This document shows positions 4,936-12,518 of a DNA stretch of 12,747 nucleotides, in pieces. Position numbers and translations under genes: made by a program. Numbering within the stretch: position 1 is the first letter of the stretch; every line of letters begins with the position of its first letter. The stretch is taken from assembly GCA_020634935.1 (NCBI GenBank), contig JACKAT010000086.1, positions 1 to 12,747 on the forward strand, given 5' to 3'. The notes beneath the pieces were generated by a model, which did not search any database, was not told the DNA's origin, and saw nothing but the letters and a program-made list of their open reading frames with translations. This DNA is from Anaerolineales bacterium (GTDB lineage: Bacteria > Chloroflexota > Anaerolineae > 4572-78 > J111).

Positions 4936-6222
4936 ATGACATTATATAACGAACTTATAGAGTATGAAAGAGCCGGCAACTGCATAAAAGTTGGCCTGGT
5001 TGGCTCCGGGCAGATGGGCGAAGGTTTAGTCTGCCAGATGGAGTCCATGCATGGCATGAAGGCTTACGCCATTGCCGACGTCGTCCCTGGCCGGGCCATT
5101 CAGGTCTATCAATCAGCCGAAGTACCGCTCGAGCAAGTCGTGGAAACTGATGATGTTGGCCTGGCCGCACAAGCGCTGTCCGAAGGCAAGCGTGTAGCCA
5201 CGACTCAATCATCGCTCTTAGCAAAAATCCCTAACCTTGATATCATCGTTGAAGCCACCGGGGTGCCGGAAGTAGGCGCTCGCGTGGCCCTCGACGCCAT
5301 TTTGGGCCGCAAACATGTGCTTCAAATGAACGTAGAAACCGATGCCACTGTGGGCTATTACCTGCGTCAAATGGCCAACGCGGCCAAGGTGGTTTACACC
5401 CTGACGGCTGGCGACGAGCCGGGTACGACTATGGAGTTATTTGATTTTGCCGCTAGCCTGGGCTTTGAGGTTGTCTGCGCCGGTAAGGGCAAAAACAATC
5501 CGCTCAACCGAGCCTCAAATCCGGACACAACCGCCGAAAAAGCCAGAGCGCAGATGATGAACCCCAAAATGCTGGCCTCGTTTGAGGACGGCACCAAAAC
5601 GATGGTTGAAATGACCTCACTAGGCAATGCTATCGGTTTTGTGCCGGATATACGCGGTATGCACGGTCCTGAAGTGACTCATAAAACGTTATCCAACGTC
5701 TTCATACCTAAAAAGGACGGCGGCATATTGAACAAAAGCGGGGTAGTTGAGTATGGATTGGGCGTTGCCCCAGGCGTGTTTGTGATCTTTACCACCGATC
5801 ACCCCAAGCTGGCCCGCGACCTGAAATACTTAAAAGTGAGCGGTGATGGTCCCTATTGGGCCTTGTTTCGGCCTTACCACCTGACCAGTCTGGAAACGCC
5901 CATCTCTATTGCCAGGGCCGTGTTAAAAGGTGAAACGACGGTAGCTACCGACATTCCACCGGTAGCCGAAACCATCACCGTTGCCAAAAAAGATTTAAGG
6001 GCTGGCGATGTCATCGATGGGTTAGGAGGCTTTAGTGTCTACGGGATGATTGAACGCGCCGACGTAGCTCGTCAGGAAAATCTGTTGCCGTTGGGGCTGG
6101 CTCCCGGCAGCCGTCTACGCAACGATATTCCTTTAGGAGCCCCGGTTACCTACGCCGATGTTGAACTGGATGACTCACTAACTATCCTGCATTTACGTCG
6201 GCTGCAAGATCAACAACTATAA
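4936..6222 (+). CDS. COG4091-type NAD(P)-dependent oxidoreductase with C-terminal SAF domain
   Basis: This 428-residue protein has a Rossmann nucleotide-binding start (KVGLVGSGQMGEG, with the Gly-rich loop at 23-28). A homoserine-dehydrogenase-like middle follows, including DIIVEATGVPEVGA, HVLQMNVETDATVG and LTAGDEPGTTMEL. A SAF domain lies at about 349-412 (VAKKDLRAGDVIDGLGGFSVYG through IPLGAPVTYADVEL). This is the architecture of COG4091, annotated as predicted homoserine dehydrogenase with SAF domain; to my knowledge no reaction is firmly assigned. SAF domains also occur in sugar-acid dehydratases and sialic acid synthases. No sorbitol-6-phosphate dehydrogenase (SrlD) is present, so this is the likeliest enzyme to act on the imported polyol phosphate. 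The start at 4936 has AAAGG at 4924-4928. The preceding 135-bp gap shows no clear promoter or terminator. The fold is confident; the substrate is unknown. Confidence 0.85.
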   Translation: MTLYNELIEYERAGNCIKVGLVGSGQMGEGLVCQMESMHGMKAYAIADVVPGRAIQVYQSAEVPLEQVVETDDVGLAAQALSEGKRVATTQSSLLAKIPNLDIIVEATGVPEVGARVALDAILGRKHVLQMNVETDATVGYYLRQMANAAKVVYTLTAGDEPGTTMELFDFAASLGFEVVCAGKGKNNPLNRASNPDTTAEKARAQMMNPKMLASFEDGTKTMVEMTSLGNAIGFVPDIRGMHGPEVTHKTLSNVFIPKKDGGILNKSGVVEYGLGVAPGVFVIFTTDHPKLARDLKYLKVSGDGPYWALFRPYHLTSLETPISIARAVLKGETTVATDIPPVAETITVAKKDLRAGDVIDGLGGFSVYGMIERADVARQENLLPLGLAPGSRLRNDIPLGAPVTYADVELDDSLTILHLRRLQDQQL

Positions 6223-6253
6223 AAAGAGGTATCCAATTAAGGGTGGTGGCAAA

Positions 6254-6910
6254 ATGTTAACCGCATACAAAAATCTCGTATGGAGCATAGTCAATCTGGC
6301 AAACTCACCACGAGGTCGCACTTACCAGCAGCAGCGTGATCAATTGTTACTTAAGGGCCCACAGCGCCAACAGTTTATCGCTGCCGCCCGGCAAATGACC
6401 ACCAACCGGCTGGCGCTGGGATCGCTGGCGGAGTTGAGTATTCGGCTATCACCCAATACCCTGGCCATTACCGCTCATCACAGCCACCTGGCCAACCTGA
6501 CAGACGCCGACATCATCACCTGTCCCATCGACACAGATGTACCAGGCAAGGCTGCCGCGCCGCACCTGTCGTGGCATCGCCAGATTTACCGCAAAACCAC
6601 GGCTCAGGCCATTTTGTTGGGCCATCCGCAACACGCTCTCGCGCTGGCCAACGCGGGGCGGTTGCCCGAACCACAATTAATGCCGGCCATGTGGGCCGCA
6701 ATCGGCCATGTGGACCTGTGGCTCGCACCAGAAGCTAACCCGGCTGAACTGCCCCCCGTGCATAGGTTACACGGACTGTTGGCGCCACACGTTGGGGTAC
6801 TCGTTTGGGGCAACTCACTTGAAGATGTAATCAATCGGGTCGAAGCTTTGGAGTATGTTAGTCAACTGAATATTATCGCCCGTCAGGGTAACCTGGCCGG
6901 CAAATTTTAA
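6254..6910 (+). CDS. Class II aldolase/adducin-fold protein with degenerate active site
   Basis: The 218 residues follow the class II aldolase pattern when aligned by eye to L-fuculose-phosphate aldolase (FucA). Matching segments are ARQMTTNRLALGSLAELSIR...LAIT (45-73), LTDADIITCPID (82-93), QAILLGHPQHALAL (118-131) and VLVWGNSLEDVINRVEALEYVSQL (182-205). Key residues have diverged. The SGN phosphate-binding motif reads LAE (58-60). FucA Glu73 falls in PHLSWH with no acidic residue. Zinc ligand His92 becomes Leu122, and His155 becomes Val180. His94 is kept as His124. The frame is intact, so it is expressed but probably not a standard zinc aldolase. It may be a non-catalytic partner, a binding protein or an enzyme using another mechanism. 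It starts 31 nt after the SAF oxidoreductase gene, with a GGTGG-type ribosome site before ATG 6254. Fold assignment is good; function is unknown. Confidence 0.72.
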   Translation: MLTAYKNLVWSIVNLANSPRGRTYQQQRDQLLLKGPQRQQFIAAARQMTTNRLALGSLAELSIRLSPNTLAITAHHSHLANLTDADIITCPIDTDVPGKAAAPHLSWHRQIYRKTTAQAILLGHPQHALALANAGRLPEPQLMPAMWAAIGHVDLWLAPEANPAELPPVHRLHGLLAPHVGVLVWGNSLEDVINRVEALEYVSQLNIIARQGNLAGKF

Positions 6911-6956
6911 CAAAAGATAGCAATCTAAAAGACAGCAATCGAGGAGGCTAATAACC

Positions 6957-7235
6957 ATGGTAGAAACAACTATAACTATTAAGCATGAAGTCGGCTTACA
7001 CGCCCGACCCGCCGCCGTATTTGCCAAAACAGCGCAGAGTTTTGAGGCAAACATTACCGTAAAAAACGTTACCCGCGATACTCAACCGGTCAATGCCAAA
7101 AGTGTTATCAACTTGTTCAAAATAGCGGTAAGTCAAGGTCATAGTATTCACCTAACCGCCAACGGCAGCGATGAAGACGATGCATTGGCTGCGCTGGTGG
7201 GATTAATTGAAGACAATTTTGGGGAAACACAATGA
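6957..7235 (+). CDS. ptsH: PTS phosphocarrier protein HPr
   Basis: The 92-residue protein carries the HPr signature GLHARPAA with phosphorylatable His15. The second conserved block, NAKSVINLFKIAVSQG, places Ser49 at the position of regulatory Ser46 of Gram-positive HPr, with a short insertion (TRDTQ) before it. The C-terminal DEDDALAAL helix is also typical. HPr accepts phosphate from Enzyme I and donates it to EIIA. Its ribosome site GAGGAGG (6941-6947) is strong, and its TGA overlaps the Enzyme I start (ATGA). Two near-identical 10-mers, 15 bp apart (6916-6925 and 6931-6940), precede the ribosome site. The residues after Ser49 differ from the usual IMGVM, so regulation by HPr kinase cannot be assumed. 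Confidence 0.95.
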   Translation: MVETTITIKHEVGLHARPAAVFAKTAQSFEANITVKNVTRDTQPVNAKSVINLFKIAVSQGHSIHLTANGSDEDDALAALVGLIEDNFGETQ

Positions 7236-8932
7236 AACGGTTAAGTGGCATTGCGGCCAGTCAGGGCGTTGCAATTGGCCCGGCCTTTGTTTATCGCCCT
7301 GAGCCACTGGCCTTCAATGAACAGATTATTCAAAATCCCCGAACTGAAATCAATCGGCTGATTGAAGCGATTGAGGCCGTGCAGGGTATGCTGGTTGCCC
7401 TTGAAGCGCACACCCAGGAAGCCATTGGCGAAGCTGAGGCCAAGATATTTGAAGTTCACCGGATGTTTTTGGCCGATCCGGCCTTTGCCGATGAAATCAA
7501 AGCCATCATTCAGGAAGAACAGCTCAACGCCGAAGCCGCCGTTGACCGGGTCTCTAATGAACTGATGGCCCAATTCAGCGCCATCGACGATGAATACTTC
7601 CGCCAGCGGGCCGTTGACATCAAAGATATCGCCCAGCGACTCATTCGCCAACTATTGGGGCTGGAAGAAACAACGCTCGCCTCGCTAAAAAATCCGTCGG
7701 TCATCATTGCCCACGATCTGACTCCGTCCGACACGGCTTCGTTGAATCGGGAAATGGCGCTGGGTTTATGCACCGAAATTGGCAGCAACACCTCACACAC
7801 GGCTATCTTGGCTCGCAGCCTGGGCATTCCGGCCGTCGTCGGCGCCGGCAAACTCGAGCTGTCATCCGGAACAATGGTTATCATCGATGGCCAGAGCGGC
7901 GAACTGATTATCGAGCCGGATGCCCAAACGCTGGCCGAATACCGCACCCGCCAGCAGGCGCGGCAGCGTATGCGGTCACTGGAAATTGCCCAGGCACAAA
8001 CCCCAGCGGTCACTCTGGATGGCCATCAAATTGAAGTGGTGGCTAATATTGGCTCTGTGGCCGATGCCGAGTATGCCATTCAAATGGGCGCGGAAGGCGT
8101 GGGCTTGCTCCGTACCGAATTTCTCTTTTTGCAGGGCGACACGCTGCCCTCGGAGGATGAACAGTACCAAATTTACCGAGCCATCGCCGATGTATTTCAA
8201 CGGATGCCGTTGATTGTGCGCACGCTGGACGTGGGCGGCGACAAAGACCTCCCCAGTATCGACATTGCTAAGGAGCAGAATCCGATGCTGGGTCAGCGGG
8301 CTATTCGGTTATGCCTGGCCCGGCCCGAGATCTTTCAAACACAGCTTCGCGCCATTCTGAGAGCGGGTCACGAGCGAAATGTAAAAATCATGTTTCCGCT
8401 CATCGGCTCAGAAGAGGAGCTGCACCAGGCGCTCTATCAACTAGAACAGGCTAAGGCCAACCTACGCGCTCGTAATCTACCTCACGCGGAGAACCTCGAC
8501 GTCGGAATTATGATCGAAGTTCCGTCGGCGGCCGTGCTAGCCGATGTAATGGCCCCCCATGTTGATTTCTTCAGCATTGGCACCAATGATTTGGCCCAGT
8601 ATACGCTGGCTGTTGACCGCACCAACGAAACCGTGGCTCACCTGGCCGATCCGCTGCATCCGGCCGTTATCCGGCTTATCCATCAGGTCATTCAGGCCGC
8701 GCACCGCCAGGATAAGTGGGTAGGGTTGTGCGGCGAGATGGCCGGTAATCCGCAGGCTGTCCCCCTGTTGTTGGGACTGGGGCTGGATGAATTCAGTATG
8801 GCCGCTGTCTCTATTCCCTCGGTTAAAGCACTGCTCCGCACCATATCTAAAACTCAGGCGCAAGAGATAGCCCAACGCTGTCTTGAATTACCCAATCTAC
8901 AGCGCGTGCGTGAATTTTTAGATAACCCGTAA
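7232..8932 (+). CDS. ptsI: PTS Enzyme I (phosphoenolpyruvate-protein phosphotransferase)
   Basis: At 566 residues the protein is full length for Enzyme I. It starts the phosphorelay by taking phosphate from PEP, releasing pyruvate, and passing it to HPr. The N-terminal part (about 1-140) contains the HPr-binding helices. The phospho-histidine domain has NTSHTAILARSLGIPAVVG, with His189 at the position of the known active histidine. The PEP-binding barrel shows GAEGVGLLRTEFLF, ERNVKIMFPLIGS, VGIMIEVPSAA, FFSIGTNDLAQYTLAVDR and VGLCGEMAG. Cys500 in the last corresponds to the catalytic Cys502 of E. coli. Translation is coupled to HPr by a 4-nt overlap. Placing EI and HPr in the same cluster as the EII genes suggests a dedicated relay. 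Confidence 0.97.
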   Translation: MKRLSGIAASQGVAIGPAFVYRPEPLAFNEQIIQNPRTEINRLIEAIEAVQGMLVALEAHTQEAIGEAEAKIFEVHRMFLADPAFADEIKAIIQEEQLNAEAAVDRVSNELMAQFSAIDDEYFRQRAVDIKDIAQRLIRQLLGLEETTLASLKNPSVIIAHDLTPSDTASLNREMALGLCTEIGSNTSHTAILARSLGIPAVVGAGKLELSSGTMVIIDGQSGELIIEPDAQTLAEYRTRQQARQRMRSLEIAQAQTPAVTLDGHQIEVVANIGSVADAEYAIQMGAEGVGLLRTEFLFLQGDTLPSEDEQYQIYRAIADVFQRMPLIVRTLDVGGDKDLPSIDIAKEQNPMLGQRAIRLCLARPEIFQTQLRAILRAGHERNVKIMFPLIGSEEELHQALYQLEQAKANLRARNLPHAENLDVGIMIEVPSAAVLADVMAPHVDFFSIGTNDLAQYTLAVDRTNETVAHLADPLHPAVIRLIHQVIQAAHRQDKWVGLCGEMAGNPQAVPLLLGLGLDEFSMAAVSIPSVKALLRTISKTQAQEIAQRCLELPNLQRVREFLDNP

Positions 8933-9041
8933 AACGGCGTCGGTTAGCCAACTTACAGCCAAATTACGCAGAACACCTCCGGATGATAGCGTCACGGAAT
9001 AGTTTTGCCTGCAAAAAAACCGTATTTCAGGAGAATTAATA

Positions 9042-11120
9042 ATGAATATAAAAGAAATAGAACAGGATATCACCACCGAGCTTGATTTGAGCGCCGACCA
9101 ACTGCGCGAGATGTTGTACAAAATGTATCTCATCCGCACATTTGAGGAGGCCGCGTTTGAACAGTTTGCCGCCGGCAAAGTCCACGGCACCATGCACCTG
9201 GCCATTGGCCAGGAAGCCACCGGCGTGGGTACTATCGCCGCCCTGCGCCCCGATGACCAGATTGCTTCAACCCACCGGGGCCACGCCCACGCGATTGCCA
9301 AAGGGCAAGATGTGCGTGATATGATGGCCGAACTATTGGGCAAAGCCACCGGCGTCTGTTTGGGGCAGGGCGGCTCGATGCACATGGCCGACCTCAACTT
9401 GGGCAGCCTGGGGGCCAACGGCATCGTCGCCGGCGGCATCCCGTTGGCGGTGGGCGCGGGCTTGAGCGCCCACCTGCAGCAGAACGGCAAGGTTGTCCTC
9501 TCCTTTTTTGGCGACGGCGCATCCAACAACGCCAACTTCCACGAAAGCCTGAACATGGCCGCCATCTGGAAGCTGCCGGTCGTCTTTATTTGCGAGAACA
9601 ACCAATACGCGATGTCAATGCCGTCAGTGAAGGGCGTTTCCGCGCCGCTTGTCTCCAACCGGGCCGTGGCTTACGACATTCCCGGCGAAACCGTGGACGG
9701 AATGGACGTGCTGGCGGTATACCAGGCCACCCAAAAAGCGGTGGCCCGCGCCCGTCGCGGCGAGGGGCCAACGCTGCTGGAATTGATCACCTATCGCTAC
9801 AAGGGTCACTCTAAAAGCGATAAACAACTTTACCGCACCAAAGAAGAAGTGAAGGCATGGGAAGACCTTGATGGCATTCCACGTTTCCAAAACTGGCTGG
9901 TGGAGCAGGAGATTATTACAGCGGCTGAGGGGCAGAACTTACAGGCACAGGCCGAGGCGGAAGTGGATGCGGCCATCGATTACGCCGACGTGCAGCCCGA
10001 TCCTTCGCCTGCCGATATGCACAAAACCGTCTACTACGAGGAACCGGCGGTAAAGGCCAATCCCACCAACGTGCTGCCGGCCTGGATCAAGAACACCTTT
10101 GGCCCCAACACGCCCATCAACCCCGATCCCGGCAGCCGCGAAATAACCTATGCCGAGGCGCTGCGAGAGGCGATGGACTTAGCCATGGGGCATGATGAAA
10201 AAGTGTTTATGTTGGGCGAGGACATCGGTCTGTATGGGGGAGCCTTTGGCGTAACCGTGGGTCTATTTGAAAAATATGGCCGAGAGCGCGTGCGCGACAC
10301 CCCCATCTCTGAAAACTGCATCGCCGGCACGGCTATTGGCGCCGGCGTAACCGGCATGCGGGCCATCGCCGAGATGCAATTTATGGATTTTGTTACCCTG
10401 GCGATGGAGCAGATTGTACTGCAAGGCGCCAAAATCCGCTTTATGTTTGGCGGCAAAGCTCACGTGTCGATGGTGCTGCGGCTGCCCGCCGGCTCCGGCA
10501 CAGGCGCGGCGGCGCAGCACTCGCAAACGCTGGAAAGCTGGTTCGTGAACGTGCCCGGTCTGCGGGTGGTCATGCCCAGCACACCCTACGATGCCAAAGG
10601 GATGCTGCTGGCAGCCATCGCCGACAACAACCCGATCATGTTTGTGGAAAACAAGCTGCTCTACAAACGCTCTGGGCCGGTACCGGAAGGGCCGTACATA
10701 GTGCCGCTGGGTCAGGCCGACATCAAACGCCCCGGCCAAGATCTGACCATCGTGGCGACCAGCATTATGGTGTCGCGAGCGCTGGAAGCGGCCGAGCAGT
10801 TAGCCAAAGAAGGCATCGAGGTTGAAATTGTTGATCCGCGCACCCTCAAACCGTATGACGCCGCACCCATTACTAACTCGGTGAAAAAAACCGGGCGGCT
10901 GATGGTGGTCCACGAAGCGCCGCTGCTGGGCGGTTACGGCGGCGAAATCGCGGCGATGGTGGCCCAGAGCGAGGCCTTTGCCTACCTGGAAGCGCCGGTG
11001 GTGCGGCTGGGCGGCGCAGATGTGCCGGTGCCCTACAACCGCGATCTGGAACGGGCGATTGTGCCGCAAGTGGAAAACATTGTCGCCACGGCCCGCGACC
11101 TGGTCGGCTACAGGATTTAG
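9042..11120 (+). CDS. Fused E1 alpha/beta thiamine-diphosphate dehydrogenase (acetoin/pyruvate dehydrogenase type)
   Basis: The 692-residue protein joins both E1 subunits. Residues about 15-335 are E1 alpha, with the TPP motif GDGASNN at 158-163 (GDG then NN). It also has STHRGHAHAIAKGQD (76-90), MMAELLGKATGVCLGQGGSM (94-113) and YRYKGHSKSDKQLYR (251-265). Residues about 366-692 are E1 beta, with FMLGEDIGLYGG (389-400, Glu393 likely the TPP-activating glutamate) and FGGKAHVSMVLRLPAG (469-484). The linker is about 336-365. E1 decarboxylates a 2-oxoacid, or cleaves acetoin, and passes the acyl group to lipoyl E2. The alpha half resembles acetoin-dehydrogenase AcoA in wording, but pyruvate cannot be excluded. 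AGGAG at 9029-9033 sets the start. A 109-bp gap from ptsI holds no convincing promoter or terminator, so co-transcription is possible. E2 follows after 10 bp. Confidence 0.92.
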   Translation: MNIKEIEQDITTELDLSADQLREMLYKMYLIRTFEEAAFEQFAAGKVHGTMHLAIGQEATGVGTIAALRPDDQIASTHRGHAHAIAKGQDVRDMMAELLGKATGVCLGQGGSMHMADLNLGSLGANGIVAGGIPLAVGAGLSAHLQQNGKVVLSFFGDGASNNANFHESLNMAAIWKLPVVFICENNQYAMSMPSVKGVSAPLVSNRAVAYDIPGETVDGMDVLAVYQATQKAVARARRGEGPTLLELITYRYKGHSKSDKQLYRTKEEVKAWEDLDGIPRFQNWLVEQEIITAAEGQNLQAQAEAEVDAAIDYADVQPDPSPADMHKTVYYEEPAVKANPTNVLPAWIKNTFGPNTPINPDPGSREITYAEALREAMDLAMGHDEKVFMLGEDIGLYGGAFGVTVGLFEKYGRERVRDTPISENCIAGTAIGAGVTGMRAIAEMQFMDFVTLAMEQIVLQGAKIRFMFGGKAHVSMVLRLPAGSGTGAAAQHSQTLESWFVNVPGLRVVMPSTPYDAKGMLLAAIADNNPIMFVENKLLYKRSGPVPEGPYIVPLGQADIKRPGQDLTIVATSIMVSRALEAAEQLAKEGIEVEIVDPRTLKPYDAAPITNSVKKTGRLMVVHEAPLLGGYGGEIAAMVAQSEAFAYLEAPVVRLGGADVPVPYNRDLERAIVPQVENIVATARDLVGYRI

Positions 11121-11130
11121 GAGGCGCAGC

Positions 11131-12504
11131 GTGGCTAAAAAAGTCATTATGCCCAAGTTTGGTATGGACCAGGAGGCAGGCACCGTTGCCGCCTGGCTGA
11201 AAAACGAGGGCGATACCATTCAAAAAGGCGACCCGATTCTGGAAGTGGAGACCGACAAGGTCAACATGGAAGTTGAGGCCAACGCCGACGGCATTCTGGC
11301 CGGCATCAGGGTTGGCCCCGGCGACACCGTGCCGATTGGCGAGGTCATTGCCTACATTTTGAAACCGGGTGAGTCGTTGCCTCCCGAAAAAGGAGCGCCG
11401 GCGCAGCCTATCGCAGAAGCGGCCACCGCCCAACCTGCTGCCCCACCGCCCGCAAAGAGTACTCCGCCCGCGAAAACTACCCCCGTGGCCGAGCGGGTGG
11501 CCCGGTCTCACGGCATCGACGTGCAAACTGTCGCCCCGGCCCGCGCCGGCGAGCGGATTACTCGCGCCGATGTTGAAGCGCGTCTAACTCAACCTACCGG
11601 CGGTCAAATTTTGCCGGTGGATACGAATGGGGCCGTTCGGGCCGTCCCGGCCGCGCGCCGGCTGGCCCGTGAGTTGGGCGTTGATCTGGCCCAGATCGTG
11701 GGAACCGGTCCGGCCGGACGCATTCAATCGCAGGATGTGCGCCGGGCCGCCGAGGCGCAGGCGACCGCTGTCGCTCCGGTTGCGGCGGCTGAACCTATGG
11801 CCGCGCCGTCCGGCGAGCGAGCCGTTCGCCGCCGCGCGCCGCTGACCACTATGCGCCGCATCATTGCCGAACGGCTCACCGCCAGCGTGCGCGATATTCC
11901 ACAGTTCACGGTCAGCATGGAGGTCGATGTGGGCCGGGCGCTGGAGATGGTGGCCGATTTGCGCGGCACTTCCGGCGAGATAAAAGTGACGCTTACCGCC
12001 TTTCTGGTCAAAGCCTGCGCCTGGACTCTAGGTAAAAACCCCGGCCTTAACGCCAGCTATGGTCCAGATGCCATCACTGAGTGGGCCGATATCAATATCG
12101 GGCTGGCCGTCTCGGTGGAACAGGGCTTACTGGTGCCGGTCATTCGCCGCGCTAACGCACTCGGCACAATAGAGATTGCGGCGCAAATTACCGATCTGGG
12201 CCGCCGCGCCCGCGACGGTAAACTGCAACCGCAAGAGATGCAGGACGGCACATTTACTATTTCAAACTTGGGGATGTTTGGCGTGGATCATTTTACAGCC
12301 ATCATCAACCCGCCCGAAGCGGCTATCCTGGCCGTGAGCCGAACGGCTAAAGTTCCGGTGGTGCTGGACGATGACCGGATCGAAATCCGGCAGCGGATCA
12401 CCCTGACGCTGACCGCCGATCACCGGCTGGTTGATGGGGCCAAAGCCGCTCAATTTCTGGCCGATCTTAAAAAGGCGATTGAGTGTCCGGGGGTACTGTT
12501 GTAA
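11131..12504 (+). CDS. Dihydrolipoamide acyltransferase (E2) with one lipoyl and two E3-binding-like domains
   Basis: The 457 residues start at GTG 11131, with AGGAGG (11119-11124) overlapping the E1 stop. A longer open frame to 10978 lies inside the E1 gene and is not translated. Lipoyl domain: about 1-80, with ETDKVNMEV and lipoyl Lys43. After a Pro/Ala-rich linker come two peripheral-subunit-binding-like segments. The first, at about 118-151 (AERVARSHGIDVQ...RITRADVEARL), lacks the GTGxxGR loop. The second, at 171-209 (ARRLARELGVDLAQIVGTG, then PAGRIQSQDV), is canonical. The catalytic domain (about 232-457) ends with DHRLVDGA; His431 and Asp435 are the expected active residues. E2 transfers the acyl group from lipoyl to CoA and forms the core of the complex. 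No E3 (dihydrolipoamide dehydrogenase) gene lies within the window. Substrate (acetyl versus another acyl) is not certain. Confidence 0.93.
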   Translation: MAKKVIMPKFGMDQEAGTVAAWLKNEGDTIQKGDPILEVETDKVNMEVEANADGILAGIRVGPGDTVPIGEVIAYILKPGESLPPEKGAPAQPIAEAATAQPAAPPPAKSTPPAKTTPVAERVARSHGIDVQTVAPARAGERITRADVEARLTQPTGGQILPVDTNGAVRAVPAARRLARELGVDLAQIVGTGPAGRIQSQDVRRAAEAQATAVAPVAAAEPMAAPSGERAVRRRAPLTTMRRIIAERLTASVRDIPQFTVSMEVDVGRALEMVADLRGTSGEIKVTLTAFLVKACAWTLGKNPGLNASYGPDAITEWADINIGLAVSVEQGLLVPVIRRANALGTIEIAAQITDLGRRARDGKLQPQEMQDGTFTISNLGMFGVDHFTAIINPPEAAILAVSRTAKVPVVLDDDRIEIRQRITLTLTADHRLVDGAKAAQFLADLKKAIECPGVLL

Positions 12505-12518
12505 ACGACAGACTAGAT

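Noticed and set aside
6916..6940. Short direct repeat GAYAGCAATC twice, 15 bp apart, before ptsH
   Set aside because: Only two 10-mers in an AT-rich spacer. Too little to call a regulatory site; noted in the ptsH entry.
7510..8013. Minus-strand frame of 167 codons inside ptsI
   Set aside because: It lies entirely opposite conserved Enzyme I motifs including His189 and has no domain of its own.
8918..9658. Long minus-strand open frame over the E1 start
   Set aside because: It is antisense to a clear E1 gene, with low-complexity Ala/Pro/Ser composition and no recognisable domain.
10978..11130. Longer N-terminus for E2 overlapping the E1 gene
   Set aside because: The extra 51 residues are the out-of-frame shadow of E1. 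The lipoyl domain starts right at GTG 11131 behind AGGAGG.
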